Part shown: positions 44,875-54,355 of the stretch, one piece after another
How the letters are laid out: every line of letters starts with the position of its first letter
How positions within the stretch are numbered: position 1 is the stretch's first letter
Source of the DNA: Prevotella sp.
Lineage (GTDB): Bacteria > Bacteroidota > Bacteroidia > Bacteroidales > Bacteroidaceae
Assembly: GCA_017557405.1 (NCBI GenBank)
Contig: JAFYYV010000036.1
Span: 1 to 64,000 of the forward strand
DNA length: 64,000 nt
Direction of reading: 5' to 3'
Translations under genes and position numbers: made by a program
The notes under the pieces: generated by a model
The model's input: the letters and a program-made list of their open reading frames with translations, nothing else
What the model was told of the DNA's origin: nothing
Database searches by the model: none

Positions 44875-46509
44875 CTATATCAGTTTTTGTTTAAGATTCG
44901 AATTTAAATATTTCTGGAAAACGAAGTCCGTCCAGTCGAAGTCAGCATGGCTGATGATCTTTGTGAGCGTGTGGGCGAAGATGCCGATGTGCACGCCACA
45001 GAAGCCGCCAATGGTCTCGGTGCTCAGATATCGATAACCCATGCGAGCGAGATGCTGATACTGCTTGTTGTCCGTAGAATAGTACAGATGGTAGAACTGC
45101 TTGTCGGCAGTAATGCGCAGATAGACGATATCCTCGTTTAGTGGAATCTCCTTTTCGATATGCTCCATCTCACCGATGCGGATTTTGGCCTGCACATAGC
45201 GTTTTCCATCGCGTGCCACCACCTGCACATCGTAGTGGTTGTGGTGGGCGGCGTATGCCGTGATGCCAGCCACACCGCCGTCTTTCAATCCAGATACGTC
45301 AACCTTGGTCGTGGCCGTGAAGTCAGCTTCCGACTGCCGATGTCCGATGAACGTCGGGTTGCCCACTTCGTCGAGTGTGACGGTCGATGTCTTCAACCTG
45401 AGCCATCCTTTGCGGGCATTCAACGAATAGTTCTCTTTCTGCGGCATATTCAGGTGACTCCAGTAGAATGACAGCTTCTCCGCCTCGAATTCATCTCTTG
45501 ACGGCTCCAAAGGCATCAGCACCTGCGGCAGCGTCTTGCATTGCATGTCCAGTTGCAGAGTTCCGTCGCCGTTTACTACCGGCCACGCGCCCTCTTCCCA
45601 CGTCACAGGAGCCAGGAAAGTCTCGCGTCCCATCACGTGCTGCAGATAACTGTGGGTGCGATAGCCCAGGCAAATCATCCACCACGAGCCGTCTGGGGCT
45701 TGTACCAAGTCGGCATGTCCCAGTCCCTGGATGGGGCTGTTCTGCATCTTCATGCTGAAATGCGAGAGGATGGGATTGGCTGGATTCGACTCGTATGGCC
45801 CAAAGAGGTTCTTGCTGCGGAGAATGTTCACATGATGCCCATGCTCCGTACCGCCTTCAGCCAGCAGCAGATAGTAATAGCCGTCCTTCTTGTAGATATG
45901 CGGTCCTTCGGGATATCGACCGCCAAGACCTACGCCCAGGAGATGAATCTCACCCAGTTGCTTGCCAGTCTTCACGTCAATCTCGCAAATCTTGATTCCG
46001 CCCTCCTTCCACAGAAAGTAGCATTTGCCATCGTCGAAGAAAAGTGTCGGGTCGCAACTGCCCACACAGAAGTCGATGTAGATGGGGTCGCTCCATTCGC
46101 CGTTGGGATTGTCGGTATATACATAAAAGTGTTTGCGCGAAGGGAATACCGTCGTCACCATGTAGAAACGGCCTTCGTGATAGCGGATGGTGGGGGCGTA
46201 GATACCCGTCTGCTCGTCCATCCCTTCGATTCTCACCTGCGACTCGCGAGTCAGACAGGCGCCCACTTGCTCCCAATGTATCAAGTCCTTGCTGTGGAAC
46301 ACAGGCACGCCAGGATAAAATTGGAACGTGCTGTTCACCAGATAGAAGTCATCACCCGCGCGACACACCGAGGGGTCGGCATGGAAACCGGGGAGTACCG
46401 GATTGCGAAAACCCGATGCAGGAAGCGTTGAGTTCGAAGTGGTCATTCCCTGCGCCCACCCCATCAGGGCGAGCATCATGATGGCGATGATGACAGACAG
46501 TCTTTTCAT
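44875..46509 (-). CDS. GH43 beta-xylosidase/arabinofuranosidase-type enzyme
   Basis: A signal peptide is followed by a GH43 five-blade propeller (NPVLPGFHADPSVCRAGDDF with the base Asp; GSCDPTLFFDDGKCYFLW; EGPHIYKKDGYYYLLLAEGG with the acid Glu). From about residue 335 there is a beta-sandwich C-terminal domain typical of the xylosidase subgroup. About 544 aa if the ATG at 46509 is used; ATG 46524 adds MYIRS. A TATATTCGC element overlaps this region, so the start is uncertain. Works with GH67 on glucuronoxylan fragments. Confidence 0.93.
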   Translation of the reverse strand: MKRLSVIIAIMMLALMGWAQGMTTSNSTLPASGFRNPVLPGFHADPSVCRAGDDFYLVNSTFQFYPGVPVFHSKDLIHWEQVGACLTRESQVRIEGMDEQTGIYAPTIRYHEGRFYMVTTVFPSRKHFYVYTDNPNGEWSDPIYIDFCVGSCDPTLFFDDGKCYFLWKEGGIKICEIDVKTGKQLGEIHLLGVGLGGRYPEGPHIYKKDGYYYLLLAEGGTEHGHHVNILRSKNLFGPYESNPANPILSHFSMKMQNSPIQGLGHADLVQAPDGSWWMICLGYRTHSYLQHVMGRETFLAPVTWEEGAWPVVNGDGTLQLDMQCKTLPQVLMPLEPSRDEFEAEKLSFYWSHLNMPQKENYSLNARKGWLRLKTSTVTLDEVGNPTFIGHRQSEADFTATTKVDVSGLKDGGVAGITAYAAHHNHYDVQVVARDGKRYVQAKIRIGEMEHIEKEIPLNEDIVYLRITADKQFYHLYYSTDNKQYQHLARMGYRYLSTETIGGFCGVHIGIFAHTLTKIISHADFDWTDFVFQKYLNSNLKQKLI

Positions 46510-46663
46510 GCTGCGAATATACAAAAAAACTCCCGTATTCGAGTGAACACTCGAGATTTTTGAGATTATTTATGAAAATTGGGCGTGAGAATTTCATTTT
46601 TACGCTCGAGCTTTGCTCGCTTTTACAAAGCGAAGCGACTAAAAGAATTTTCATTTCTATCAC

Positions 46664-46751
46664 ATGTATCATGTAAGGCGGTCAGAGGATACATGTGAGC
46701 GCCCTAGATGTATCACCTGAGGCGCTTAGATGTGGCATGTACCAACACCAG
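46664..46751. repeat. Degenerate 22-bp periodic repeat, about four units
   Basis: Units start at 46664, 46686, 46708 and 46730. Units 1 and 3 agree at about 17 of 22 positions (ATGTATCA...GAGGCG...AG). Units 2 and 4 are weaker. Confidence 0.5.
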
Positions 46752-46810
46752 AGAGTAAGCCCTTTCCAACCTCCCCCCCGTATGGGAGGCTTTTTACGGG
46801 TTGATGTTGT

Positions 46811-47025
46811 AAATCTTACATCTGACAGTCTGACAGTTAGTTTTTGCACCCTATAGAGCAGTCGGGGTAGGGTATGAATGAGTAAGAGATTAAAATAGAA
46901 TTATTATTGAATGAGTAATTATTATCTTTTTTATTATCTACTTATTATTTTAAAACCATTAGAATCCCGTCTCTATGTCTGTATAGGTGTTATTTTTAAC
47001 TGTCAGACTGTAAGGTGTAAGATTT
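46811..47025. mobile_element. Candidate MITE-like element with 29-bp terminal inverted repeats
   Basis: The left end AAATCTTACATCTGACAGTC... (46811-46839) and the right end (46997-47025, inverted) match at 27 of 29 positions. The 157-bp interior is AT-rich and non-coding. No target-site duplication is obvious. Confidence 0.5.
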
Positions 47026-47040
47026 TGAACCAAAACTCCC

Positions 47041-47081
47041 TAAAAAGAAAAATAGGTCACCGCGTAATACGATGACCTATT
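47041..47081 (-). terminator. Terminator after the GH5 gene
   Basis: On the minus strand AATAGGTCA and TGACCTATT pair around a short loop, followed by TTTCTTTTTA. It lies about 20 bp after the GH5 stop. Confidence 0.8.
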
Positions 47082-47100
47082 CTTTGATATATAAGGATGA

Positions 47101-48762
47101 TTATTTAATAACGAATTTCTTGCCGTTCTGGATGACGATACCCTTGGTGGGTTTGCTGATGCGCTGCCCCTGGAGGTTGTAGATGGCGCCGTCGTTATAG
47201 TCGGGTTTGTTGTTTTGGATGGCCGGGATGCTAGAAACGGTTTCTTGGGTCACCGTGCATCCCCAAGCTGCCGTAACGCTCAGAGCGACCTCCGTGCCAT
47301 CGGCCTTGATGAGGGTCACCTTCTTCACCTTTGCTGTCTGTGCGCCAGTAAGCGTCTGCAGCGTGATTCCCCAAAACGTAGTGCCGAGCTGCGATGCATC
47401 GAACGTCACCTCTGTGATATTTGAACCAGAAGCCAATGGAGTATACTGCTCTTTGTAGTTGCTAGCGTCTTTCTTGTCGCCATACACCTTCACCTGCACT
47501 TTGCCAGCATAGCTGTCGTCCTCCATCTCTATGCGAACACCTTTATAGTCGCTCAGTTTCACGGGCGTACGGTTCCAGTCGCCAAAGATAAAGGCTTCCG
47601 ACCACTCCTCGTTGTATTTCACGTTGTAAATGATCTCTGTGGTTCCAGCCGAGGGGAACTTGTAGCCATCTGTGGTGCCGTAGTAGGCCTTGATGAGTGT
47701 CTCGGCAAGGTCGGCTTGGTTGAACACAGGTACAGAGCGGGATGCACCATCGGAGAGGCCCATCCAGTAGAAGGTGCCGATGCCGGCTGTCTTTGTCTGC
47801 TTGATGAAATAATCCATCGCATAGAGGGCAATCTTGCGATCCACATTATACCAGTCGCGCTGCACGGGCCATGTGGCCAATGTGGCATATTCACCTACAA
47901 TGACGGGAGCTCGCTTCATGAGGTTCGTTTTGATGGTGCTGATGAGGTTGTCAATCACGTTGCGGGCATTGCTCTCACTTTGCCAGTCGGGATAGTTATG
48001 TATCTGGAAGATAATATGATCTGAATCCTCAGGTTTCTCCAGTTTCCTCATGGCATTCGCCGAGTTGCTGGCCGAATAGGTGTTGATGACCAGGTTGCGG
48101 TTGGCGTTGTTACCCCCCGTTTTACGCACGGCGTTCACGAAACTCTTGGCATATTTGTTGATGGCATTATAGCCGTCTTCACTGGAGGGCTCGTTCCAAG
48201 TGTTCTTGCTGTCGAGCATCTCGTTATAGGCCTCGAAGAGCAGATGCTGGTCGTAGTTCTTGAACTCGTTGGCAATCTGACGCCATAGATACTCGTATTT
48301 GCTCTTGACGCTGTTGTATTTAGACTCATCGGCTGTGAGCCATCTCAAATCGTGGTCGCCTGTGTCGTGATGGACGTTGAGGATGCAGTACATGCCGTTG
48401 TCAATCACGTAGTCGACGACTTCGTGCACGCGTTTCATAAAGGCGGTGTTCACGGTTCCGTTCTGATCCATCTCTTGGAACCAGGTGACGGGCACGCGGA
48501 TGGCTCCGAAGCCAGCCTCCTTGAACATCTTCAGAAGTTCTGGTTTGGTGATGGGTTGCCCCCAGTATTTCTCGTGGTCTTCGATGGACGTCCAGTTCCA
48601 ACCATCCTTGCCATCCCAGTTGGCGGCATCGAGGGTGTTACCCAAGTTCCAACCCACACCCATGTTCTTCACAGCATCCTTCGCCGTTTCGAAATTGGCT
48701 GTCTGGGCTTGTGTGGCCACCGTCAATAGCAGCCCTGCAATAAGAGTAAATAGTTTTTTCAT
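47101..48762 (-). CDS. GH5 endoglycanase (cellulase/mannanase type) with C-terminal binding and sorting-like domains
   Basis: This 553-aa protein has a signal peptide (LFTLIAGLLLTVATQAQ) and a GH5 barrel. The acid/base is Glu181 in FEAYNEML and the nucleophile is Glu291 in VIVGEYATL. Residues about 365-500 form a probable beta-sandwich carbohydrate-binding region. It ends in IYNLQGQRISKPTKGIVIQN, a C-terminal tail common on secreted Prevotella proteins and possibly a type IX secretion signal. It is probably extracellular or surface-bound. Substrate (beta-glucan or beta-mannan) cannot be fixed; the neighbouring GH26 favours mannan or glucomannan. Confidence 0.92.
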   Translation of the reverse strand: MKKLFTLIAGLLLTVATQAQTANFETAKDAVKNMGVGWNLGNTLDAANWDGKDGWNWTSIEDHEKYWGQPITKPELLKMFKEAGFGAIRVPVTWFQEMDQNGTVNTAFMKRVHEVVDYVIDNGMYCILNVHHDTGDHDLRWLTADESKYNSVKSKYEYLWRQIANEFKNYDQHLLFEAYNEMLDSKNTWNEPSSEDGYNAINKYAKSFVNAVRKTGGNNANRNLVINTYSASNSANAMRKLEKPEDSDHIIFQIHNYPDWQSESNARNVIDNLISTIKTNLMKRAPVIVGEYATLATWPVQRDWYNVDRKIALYAMDYFIKQTKTAGIGTFYWMGLSDGASRSVPVFNQADLAETLIKAYYGTTDGYKFPSAGTTEIIYNVKYNEEWSEAFIFGDWNRTPVKLSDYKGVRIEMEDDSYAGKVQVKVYGDKKDASNYKEQYTPLASGSNITEVTFDASQLGTTFWGITLQTLTGAQTAKVKKVTLIKADGTEVALSVTAAWGCTVTQETVSSIPAIQNNKPDYNDGAIYNLQGQRISKPTKGIVIQNGKKFVIK

Positions 48763-48800
48763 AATCGTATTATTTTTTAATTATTTAATTTTTTAATTTT

Positions 48801-49946
48801 TCAATTTCCCAAATCCAAGTCGTGTAGGAACAGCGAGCGGGGATGGTTGTAGAACTCCACGAAGTCGGCGGCGGAAGGATTTCCGGGATAGGGGGCGTAG
48901 AAGTGCCCCGGAATGTTGTGGGCATTGCGCCATACGACGACGTAGCTGATGGGATGTCGGTTGATGACAGGCATGAGCGTGTGCGTCCACCAGTTGTCGG
49001 TCTTGATGCTCTCGAAACCCGTCTCGGTGAGAGCCGCCAACTTGTCATGCTCGGTAGCAAGGTCGCAGATCATAGAGAGGTGGGTGTCGAGGTCGTTAGC
49101 ATAGGCGGCAACGGCTGTGGTGTCACCTGGTTGCGCATAGCAATAGGTGTCAAGGCCGAGGACATCGATGATGTCGTCACCCGGATAGCGTTCCATATAT
49201 TGCTTGGGGTCGCCCTTGCTCTCGGTACCCGGCGAATAAGCAAAGAGGGCGTTGACCACTCTTTGTTCTTTCAGTCGGTCGACTGTGAGCTTCCAGAGGG
49301 CTTTGTATTGCTCGGTGGTGCAGAGTTTCTGTCCCCACCAAAACCACGAACCCGTATGCTCGTGCCAAGGTCGGAAGATGACAGGCACACGAATGCCGTC
49401 GGACGTCTGGAGCGAGTTGAGAAAGTCGGCCACGATGTCGAGCCACGAGAGGAACTTGTCGTGTTGCTCACCACCTTCGAGTACCGCCGCAACGGTGTTG
49501 AGATGTTGTTCGCCCGTAGAGTCATTGATCCATGCCGTGCCATCCGTGAGTGGGTTGTTGAGATGCCAAGAGATGGAGATGACACCCCCGCGCTCGAAAT
49601 GGCGCACTATCTCATCGTGCATGCGTTGGAAAGGCACGCCGTCGAGGTTGACAGAGTCGCCTAACTCAAGGTGACCGAGGTCGAAGGAGAGTAGGGCGGG
49701 ATAGTCGCCACAAACGCTCTTGACATCGCTCCGTGCGGTGTCGCCCACCCATCCGATTCCGTACATCACATCGTCCTGATGACCAAACATCCAACCACGT
49801 GTGGCCGCTTGCTTCTTGAGGTTGGCAAGCAGATTCTCTGTACGCTTGGTGCGACCTGTGTCGGCCAGCGGATCATGGGCCTTGTCGGCAACGCTGCATG
49901 AGACGATTGCAACAAAGGCAATCAATAGTAGATAAGTCTTTTTCAT
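48801..49946 (-). CDS. GH26 beta-mannanase, lipoprotein
   Basis: This 381-aa protein has a lipoprotein signal (LLIAFVAIVSCS; Cys17). The GH26 acid/base is Glu196 in IFRPWHEHTG and the nucleophile is Glu308 in ALTETGFES. In Bacteroides fragilis the matching enzyme releases mannobiose from mannan. It faces away from the GH130 operon. A TATCTTTG element (49952-49959) sits almost against the ATG, implying a very short or absent leader. Confidence 0.94.
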   Translation of the reverse strand: MKKTYLLLIAFVAIVSCSVADKAHDPLADTGRTKRTENLLANLKKQAATRGWMFGHQDDVMYGIGWVGDTARSDVKSVCGDYPALLSFDLGHLELGDSVNLDGVPFQRMHDEIVRHFERGGVISISWHLNNPLTDGTAWINDSTGEQHLNTVAAVLEGGEQHDKFLSWLDIVADFLNSLQTSDGIRVPVIFRPWHEHTGSWFWWGQKLCTTEQYKALWKLTVDRLKEQRVVNALFAYSPGTESKGDPKQYMERYPGDDIIDVLGLDTYCYAQPGDTTAVAAYANDLDTHLSMICDLATEHDKLAALTETGFESIKTDNWWTHTLMPVINRHPISYVVVWRNAHNIPGHFYAPYPGNPSAADFVEFYNHPRSLFLHDLDLGN

Positions 49947-49951
49947 CGCGA

Positions 49952-49959
49952 CAAAGATA
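49952..49959 (-). promoter_or_regulatory. -7 element abutting the GH26 start codon
   Basis: TATCTTTG on the minus strand ends 6 nt before the ATG, so the predicted transcript start lies at or next to the start codon. Confidence 0.5.
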
Positions 49960-49997
49960 AATAAAATTTTTCATAATGGAAAAAATAAAACTATTAT

Positions 49998-50029
49998 TTT
50001 GCATTTCTCTCGGTTTTCACTATCTTTGC
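49998..50029 (+). promoter_or_regulatory. Promoter of the GH130 operon
   Basis: TTTG at 49998-50001, 19 nt, then TATCTTTGC at 50021-50029. It places the transcript start after 50030 and so supports the ATG at 50054. Confidence 0.85.
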
Positions 50030-50053
50030 AAATTGAATGAAAAATCGAATTAT

Positions 50054-51226
50054 ATGACTGATTTTGAGAAACGACTCGAGGCATTGAGAAACCATCATGA
50101 AGCATTGCTCACTCGCAAGAACAAACCTGTGGAGTGGGGCAATGGAATTTATGACAAATATGAGTACCCCATATTGACCGCCGAACACACGCCGCTGGAG
50201 TGGAGGTATGACTTTAACGAAACCGACAATCCCTTTCTGATGCAACGCATTATGATGAACGGAACGTTCAATGCGGGTGCCATCAAATGGAATGGAAAAT
50301 ACCTACTAGTTGTGCGTGTGGAGGGTGCCGACAGGAAGTCGTTTTTCGCTATTGCCGAGAGCCCTAATGGCATCGATAATTTCCGCTTTTGGGAAGAGCC
50401 CATCACGATGCCCGATGATGTGATTCCCGCTACCAATGTTTATGACATGCGTGTGACCGCCCACGAAGATGGTTGGATCTATGGTGTGTTCTGTGCCGAG
50501 CGTCATGATGATTCCCAACCAGGTAATCTGAGTGCAGCAACAGCAACGGCTGGCATCGCCCGTACTAAGGATTTGAAGACATGGGAACGTCTGCCTGACC
50601 TCAAGAGCAAGTCGCAACAACGCAATGTGGTGCTGCATCCTGAGTTCGTGGATGGCAAATACGCCTTCTTCACCCGTCCACAAGATGGGTTCATCGAAAC
50701 GGGAAGTGGTGGAGGAATCGGATGGGCGCTGGTGGATGATATCACCCATGCTGAGATAAAAGACGAGAAAATCATCAATGCCCGCCATTATCACACGATT
50801 ACGGAGGTGAAAAACGGCGAGGGTCCTCATCCCATCAAGACCCCGAAAGGTTGGTTGCACTTGGCTCATGGCGTTCGTGCTACAGCCGACGGATTGCGTT
50901 ATGTTCTTTATATGTACATGACCGCGTTGAATGACCCCACGAGGGTTATTGCACGGCCAGGTGGCTACTTCCTCGTTCCACAAGGTGACGAGTACGTAGG
51001 CGACGTGATGAATGTGGCTTTTGCCAACGGATGGATAGCCGACGAGGACGGAAAGGTGTTCATTTATTATGCCAGCGCCGACACTCGCATGCATGTTGCT
51101 ACATCGACGATTGAAAAACTCATCGACTATTGCATGAACACGCCCGAGGATGGCCTTTATACCGCCAGTAGCGTGGAGACCATCAAACGGCTGATTGAGA
51201 AGAATCGTCGTCAAATGAAGAAATAG
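50054..51226 (+). CDS. 4-O-beta-mannosyl-glucose phosphorylase (GH130)
   Basis: This 390-aa cytoplasmic enzyme begins [19 protein letters not shown] and has the GH130 signatures [20 protein letters not shown] and [19 protein letters not shown]. The family phosphorolyses Man-beta-1,4-Glc to mannose 1-phosphate and glucose. The neighbouring transporter and epimerase support this specificity. A 26-residue in-frame extension to 49976 lies before the promoter and is rejected. Confidence 0.93.
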   Translation: MTDFEKRLEALRNHHEALLTRKNKPVEWGNGIYDKYEYPILTAEHTPLEWRYDFNETDNPFLMQRIMMNGTFNAGAIKWNGKYLLVVRVEGADRKSFFAIAESPNGIDNFRFWEEPITMPDDVIPATNVYDMRVTAHEDGWIYGVFCAERHDDSQPGNLSAATATAGIARTKDLKTWERLPDLKSKSQQRNVVLHPEFVDGKYAFFTRPQDGFIETGSGGGIGWALVDDITHAEIKDEKIINARHYHTITEVKNGEGPHPIKTPKGWLHLAHGVRATADGLRYVLYMYMTALNDPTRVIARPGGYFLVPQGDEYVGDVMNVAFANGWIADEDGKVFIYYASADTRMHVATSTIEKLIDYCMNTPEDGLYTASSVETIKRLIEKNRRQMKK

Positions 51227-51265
51227 GAAAACAATAAAATCAATAACAAAAACCAACAAACTATT

Positions 51266-52609
51266 ATGGCAAGTTTAAAAGAGAAAATTGGCTATGCTCT
51301 TGGGGATGCTGCCGCTGGTGGTATCACATGGAAAATCATGTCGATCGCGTTCCCGTTGTTCTTCACCAATGTATTTGGCCTCACCGTCGCCGATACGGCC
51401 ACGCTGATGCTGATAGCACGTATGTTCGATGTGGTCACCGACCCGTTGATGGGTAGTTTGGCCGACCGTACACAATCGCGCTGGGGAACCTATCGTCCTT
51501 GGCTCATCATCGGAGCAATTCCCTTGGGACTTGTCTTCGCTTTGTTGCTCTATACACCCGATTTCGGTCCTGTGGGCAAGCGTATCTGGGCTTATTCGTT
51601 GTATCTGCTGATGATGGCCGTCTATACCGCCGTTAACGTGCCTTACGGTTCGCTGCTCGGTGTGATGACCGAAGACGACAATGAGAAGAACCAATTCTCA
51701 TCGTTCCGTATGGTGGGTGCCTATGCAATGGGTTTCATCACCCTGCTGTCGTTCCCCTATCTGCAGAAGATGGTGGGTGGTTCGGAGGCTCATCAATATG
51801 CCGTATTGGGAGCAGGTTTCGGTGTATTGGCAGCCGTGATGACATTGGCGTGTGGACTTCTCACCAAGGAGCGTCTGAAGCCCGTCAGAGCAGAGAAATT
51901 CTCTTTCCGTCCGTTTGCCGATTTGTTCAAGAACAAACCTTGGATTTACCTGACGCTGATTGGCATCTGCACCAATTTTTTCAACGGTTTCCGCTATGCT
52001 GTGGCTGGTTATCTGCTTACCTATTGTCTGGGGGGAGATGTGACGGTCAGCGGTCTTATCATCAACTACACGGTGTTCATGACGTTTGGCGAGGTCACCT
52101 GTATGATTTTCGGTGGTGTTTCTCCGAAGTTTACCGAGTGGATTGGTTCGAAGCGCAAAGCTTTCATTGTTGCAGCCCTCATCTGCGTGGTGTTCTCGAT
52201 AGCCTTCTTCTTCATCCCGATGGACCCCAAGTATATTTGGGTGATGGTGGCTGTCGTGATTCTCACCTCCATTGGTGTGGGTCTCTACTCACCGCTGTTG
52301 TGGTCGATGTATGCTGATGTGGCCGACTATGCCACCGAGAAGAATGGTACCTCCAGCACAGGTCTCATCTTCTCTTCAGGTACGATGGCTCAGAAGTTCG
52401 GAACCGCCATCTCGGGTTCATTGGTAGCTTTGTTTTTGGGTTTGGCAGGATTTATTTCAGGAACCAACCCCGAGACGGGTGAGACGGTCATCACCATCAC
52501 CGACCTTGATTCGGTGAAGAGTATGGTGTGGTCGTTGTTCTCCATTTTCCCGGCTGTCATCGCCCTCATCATGGTGTTCCTCATCTATAAGTACCCCATT
52601 AAGAAATGA
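51266..52609 (+). CDS. GPH-family (MFS) sugar transporter
   Basis: This 447-aa protein has 12 predicted membrane helices and the GPH signatures ARMFDVVTDPLMGSLADRT and GLYSPLLWSMYADVADYATEKNGTSSTGL. It probably imports mannobiose or mannosylglucose by cation symport. It sits between the phosphorylase and the epimerase; the last 4 bp overlap the epimerase start (ATGA). Confidence 0.93.
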   Translation: MASLKEKIGYALGDAAAGGITWKIMSIAFPLFFTNVFGLTVADTATLMLIARMFDVVTDPLMGSLADRTQSRWGTYRPWLIIGAIPLGLVFALLLYTPDFGPVGKRIWAYSLYLLMMAVYTAVNVPYGSLLGVMTEDDNEKNQFSSFRMVGAYAMGFITLLSFPYLQKMVGGSEAHQYAVLGAGFGVLAAVMTLACGLLTKERLKPVRAEKFSFRPFADLFKNKPWIYLTLIGICTNFFNGFRYAVAGYLLTYCLGGDVTVSGLIINYTVFMTFGEVTCMIFGGVSPKFTEWIGSKRKAFIVAALICVVFSIAFFFIPMDPKYIWVMVAVVILTSIGVGLYSPLLWSMYADVADYATEKNGTSSTGLIFSSGTMAQKFGTAISGSLVALFLGLAGFISGTNPETGETVITITDLDSVKSMVWSLFSIFPAVIALIMVFLIYKYPIKK

Positions 52610-53883
52610 CCGATGTCATCGAAAAAATAAAGTCGGAAATGCAGGATGTCTTGGAAAACAACATCCTGCGTTTTTGGCTCGATAAGATGGTTGACCACGA
52701 GAATGGTGGTTTCTATGGCCGTATGGATGGTCGTGGACAACTGTATCCTGATGCCGAGAAAGGTGCCATTCTCAATGCCCGCATTTTGTGGTCGTTTTCG
52801 GCTGCCTATAGGATTCTAGGAAATCTAGAGTACTTAGGTATTTCTAGGAAAGCCTATGATTACTTTATCGACCATTTTATCGACCACGAACAGGGTGGTG
52901 TGTATTGGAGTGTGGATTACAAAGGAGAGCCCCTCGACACGAAGAAGCAGTTTTATGCCATCGCTTTCGCCATTTATGGATTGGCGGAATATGCTCGTGC
53001 AACGGGCAATCGGGAAGCATTGGATTATGCCCTTCAGCTTTTCGATTGTATCGAAGAACATGCCCGTGACCACGAGAACAACGGTTATATAGAGGCTTTG
53101 ACACGTGATTGGCAACCCATTGCCGACATGCGACTGTCAGAGGTTGATGCCAACTATCCCAAATCGCAGAACACCCATCTGCACATTTTGGAGGCTTATA
53201 CTAACTTGTATCGGGTGTTGAAGGCGCAATATCCTGACAATGCCGAAACGTTGGGAGCGAGTAATTTCACGCCCGCATACGGTCCTATGGTCTCACGCGA
53301 AGATTTCATACGTGTGGGACGTGCTTTGCGAAACATCATACAAGTTTTCATCAATCATATCATTAATCCCGAGACCTACCATCTGGATCTCTTCTTTGAG
53401 AACGATTGGAAACGTGGAGCAGGCCGTTTGGAGAGTTATGGACACGACATCGAATGTTCGTGGCTCATACATGAAGCGGCTTTGTTGTTGGACGACCACG
53501 ATTTGCTGAAGCAAGTGGAGCCCATCGTTCAGAAGGTGGCACGAGCTGCCGAGAAAGGATTGAAAGCCGATGGCTCGATGATTCATGAAGTCGACCTCGA
53601 TACAGGTCGTGTGGATGGTGATCTACATTGGTGGGTGCAAGCCGAAGCGGTGGTGGGTTATATGAACATCTACGAGTATTTCAATGATGAATCAGCACTC
53701 GAAAAAGCCGTCCATTGCTGGGAGTACATCAAGTCGAACCTCATCGATTGGGAGAGGGGAGAATGGTGGTGGAGTCGGCATTCGGATGGCACTTTGAATT
53801 TGGAAGACGACAAGGCAGGTTTCTGGAAATGTCCCTATCACAACAGCCGTATGTGCTTGGAAATCATGGAGCGTGACTTTTAA
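52606..53883 (+). CDS. Cellobiose/mannobiose 2-epimerase (AGE family)
   Basis: This 425-aa (alpha/alpha)6-barrel protein has the family segments FWLDKMVDHENGGFYGRMDG, SYGHDIECSWLIHEAA (catalytic His) and DLHWWVQAEAVVGY, and ends FWKCPYHNSRMCLEIMERDF. It converts mannobiose to mannosylglucose for the GH130 phosphorylase. Length fits the family. It overlaps the transporter gene by 4 bp and ends at a terminator. Confidence 0.95.
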   Translation: MTDVIEKIKSEMQDVLENNILRFWLDKMVDHENGGFYGRMDGRGQLYPDAEKGAILNARILWSFSAAYRILGNLEYLGISRKAYDYFIDHFIDHEQGGVYWSVDYKGEPLDTKKQFYAIAFAIYGLAEYARATGNREALDYALQLFDCIEEHARDHENNGYIEALTRDWQPIADMRLSEVDANYPKSQNTHLHILEAYTNLYRVLKAQYPDNAETLGASNFTPAYGPMVSREDFIRVGRALRNIIQVFINHIINPETYHLDLFFENDWKRGAGRLESYGHDIECSWLIHEAALLLDDHDLLKQVEPIVQKVARAAEKGLKADGSMIHEVDLDTGRVDGDLHWWVQAEAVVGYMNIYEYFNDESALEKAVHCWEYIKSNLIDWERGEWWWSRHSDGTLNLEDDKAGFWKCPYHNSRMCLEIMERDF

Positions 53884-53899
53884 AGTGACGCTTTTTTTA
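53870..53899 (+). terminator. Terminator overlapping the epimerase stop codon
   Basis: AGCGT-G-ACTTT pairs with AAAGT-G-ACGCT, followed by seven T. The stop codon lies within the hairpin. Confidence 0.75.
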
Positions 53900-53951
53900 T
53901 ATTTATACTGTTTTTTTTATTAACATTGTTAATAATGTGCGATTTTTTTAC

Positions 53952-53960
53952 TACCTTTGC
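53952..53960 (+). promoter_or_regulatory. -7 element of the nuo operon
   Basis: TACCTTTGC, 45 nt before nuoA. The -33 half is degenerate (ATTG near 53924). Confidence 0.65.
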
Positions 53961-54004
53961 ACTCACTTAAAAGCGTGTATAATATTATAACGTAATAAAT
54001 TATT

Positions 54005-54355
54005 ATGAATTACACTTTATTAATTACCGTTTTCCTGACGGCTGTAGTCTTGGTGGTTGCCGCTTATATCATCGCCAAGCTCATCGGTCCGCGCTCGTAC
54101 AATCCGGTAAAGGGTGAACCCTATGAAAGTGGTATTCCCACACGTGGCTCTTCGTGGCTGCCTGTGAGCATTGGCTACTATCTGTTCGCCATTCTTTTCC
54201 TGATGTTCGACATCGAGACCGTGTTCCTCTATCCGTGGGCAGTCGTTGTTAAGCAGTTCGGTCCGATGGCACTCGTCAGCATCGGCTTCTTCCTGCTGGT
54301 ACTGGTATTTGGCCTTGCTTATGCTTGGCGGAAAGGAGCACTGGAATGGAAGTAA
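54005..54355 (+). CDS. nuoA: NADH-quinone oxidoreductase subunit A
   Basis: This 116-aa protein has three hydrophobic helices and the family motifs PYESGIPTRG and LFAILFLMFDIETVFLYPW. It is part of the membrane arm near the quinone site. First gene of the operon; its end overlaps nuoB by 10 bp. Confidence 0.95.
   Translation: MNYTLLITVFLTAVVLVVAAYIIAKLIGPRSYNPVKGEPYESGIPTRGSSWLPVSIGYYLFAILFLMFDIETVFLYPWAVVVKQFGPMALVSIGFFLLVLVFGLAYAWRKGALEWK

Larger units (their letters stand above)
46525..47100. other. Repeat-rich intergenic region, no gene seen
   Basis: No supported ORF. It holds a 7-bp hairpin TCGCTTT-TAC-AAAGCGA (46617-46633), a degenerate 22-bp periodic stretch (46664-46751), a terminator-like CCTCCC...GGGAGGCTTTTT (46770-46793), a 215-bp segment with 29-bp terminal inverted repeats (46811-47025), and the GH5 terminator (47041-47081). 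Confidence 0.7.

Noticed and set aside
46770..46793. Plus-strand terminator CCTCCC...GGGAGGCTTTTT
   Set aside because: No plus-strand gene lies upstream, so it is noted only as part of the repeat-rich gap.
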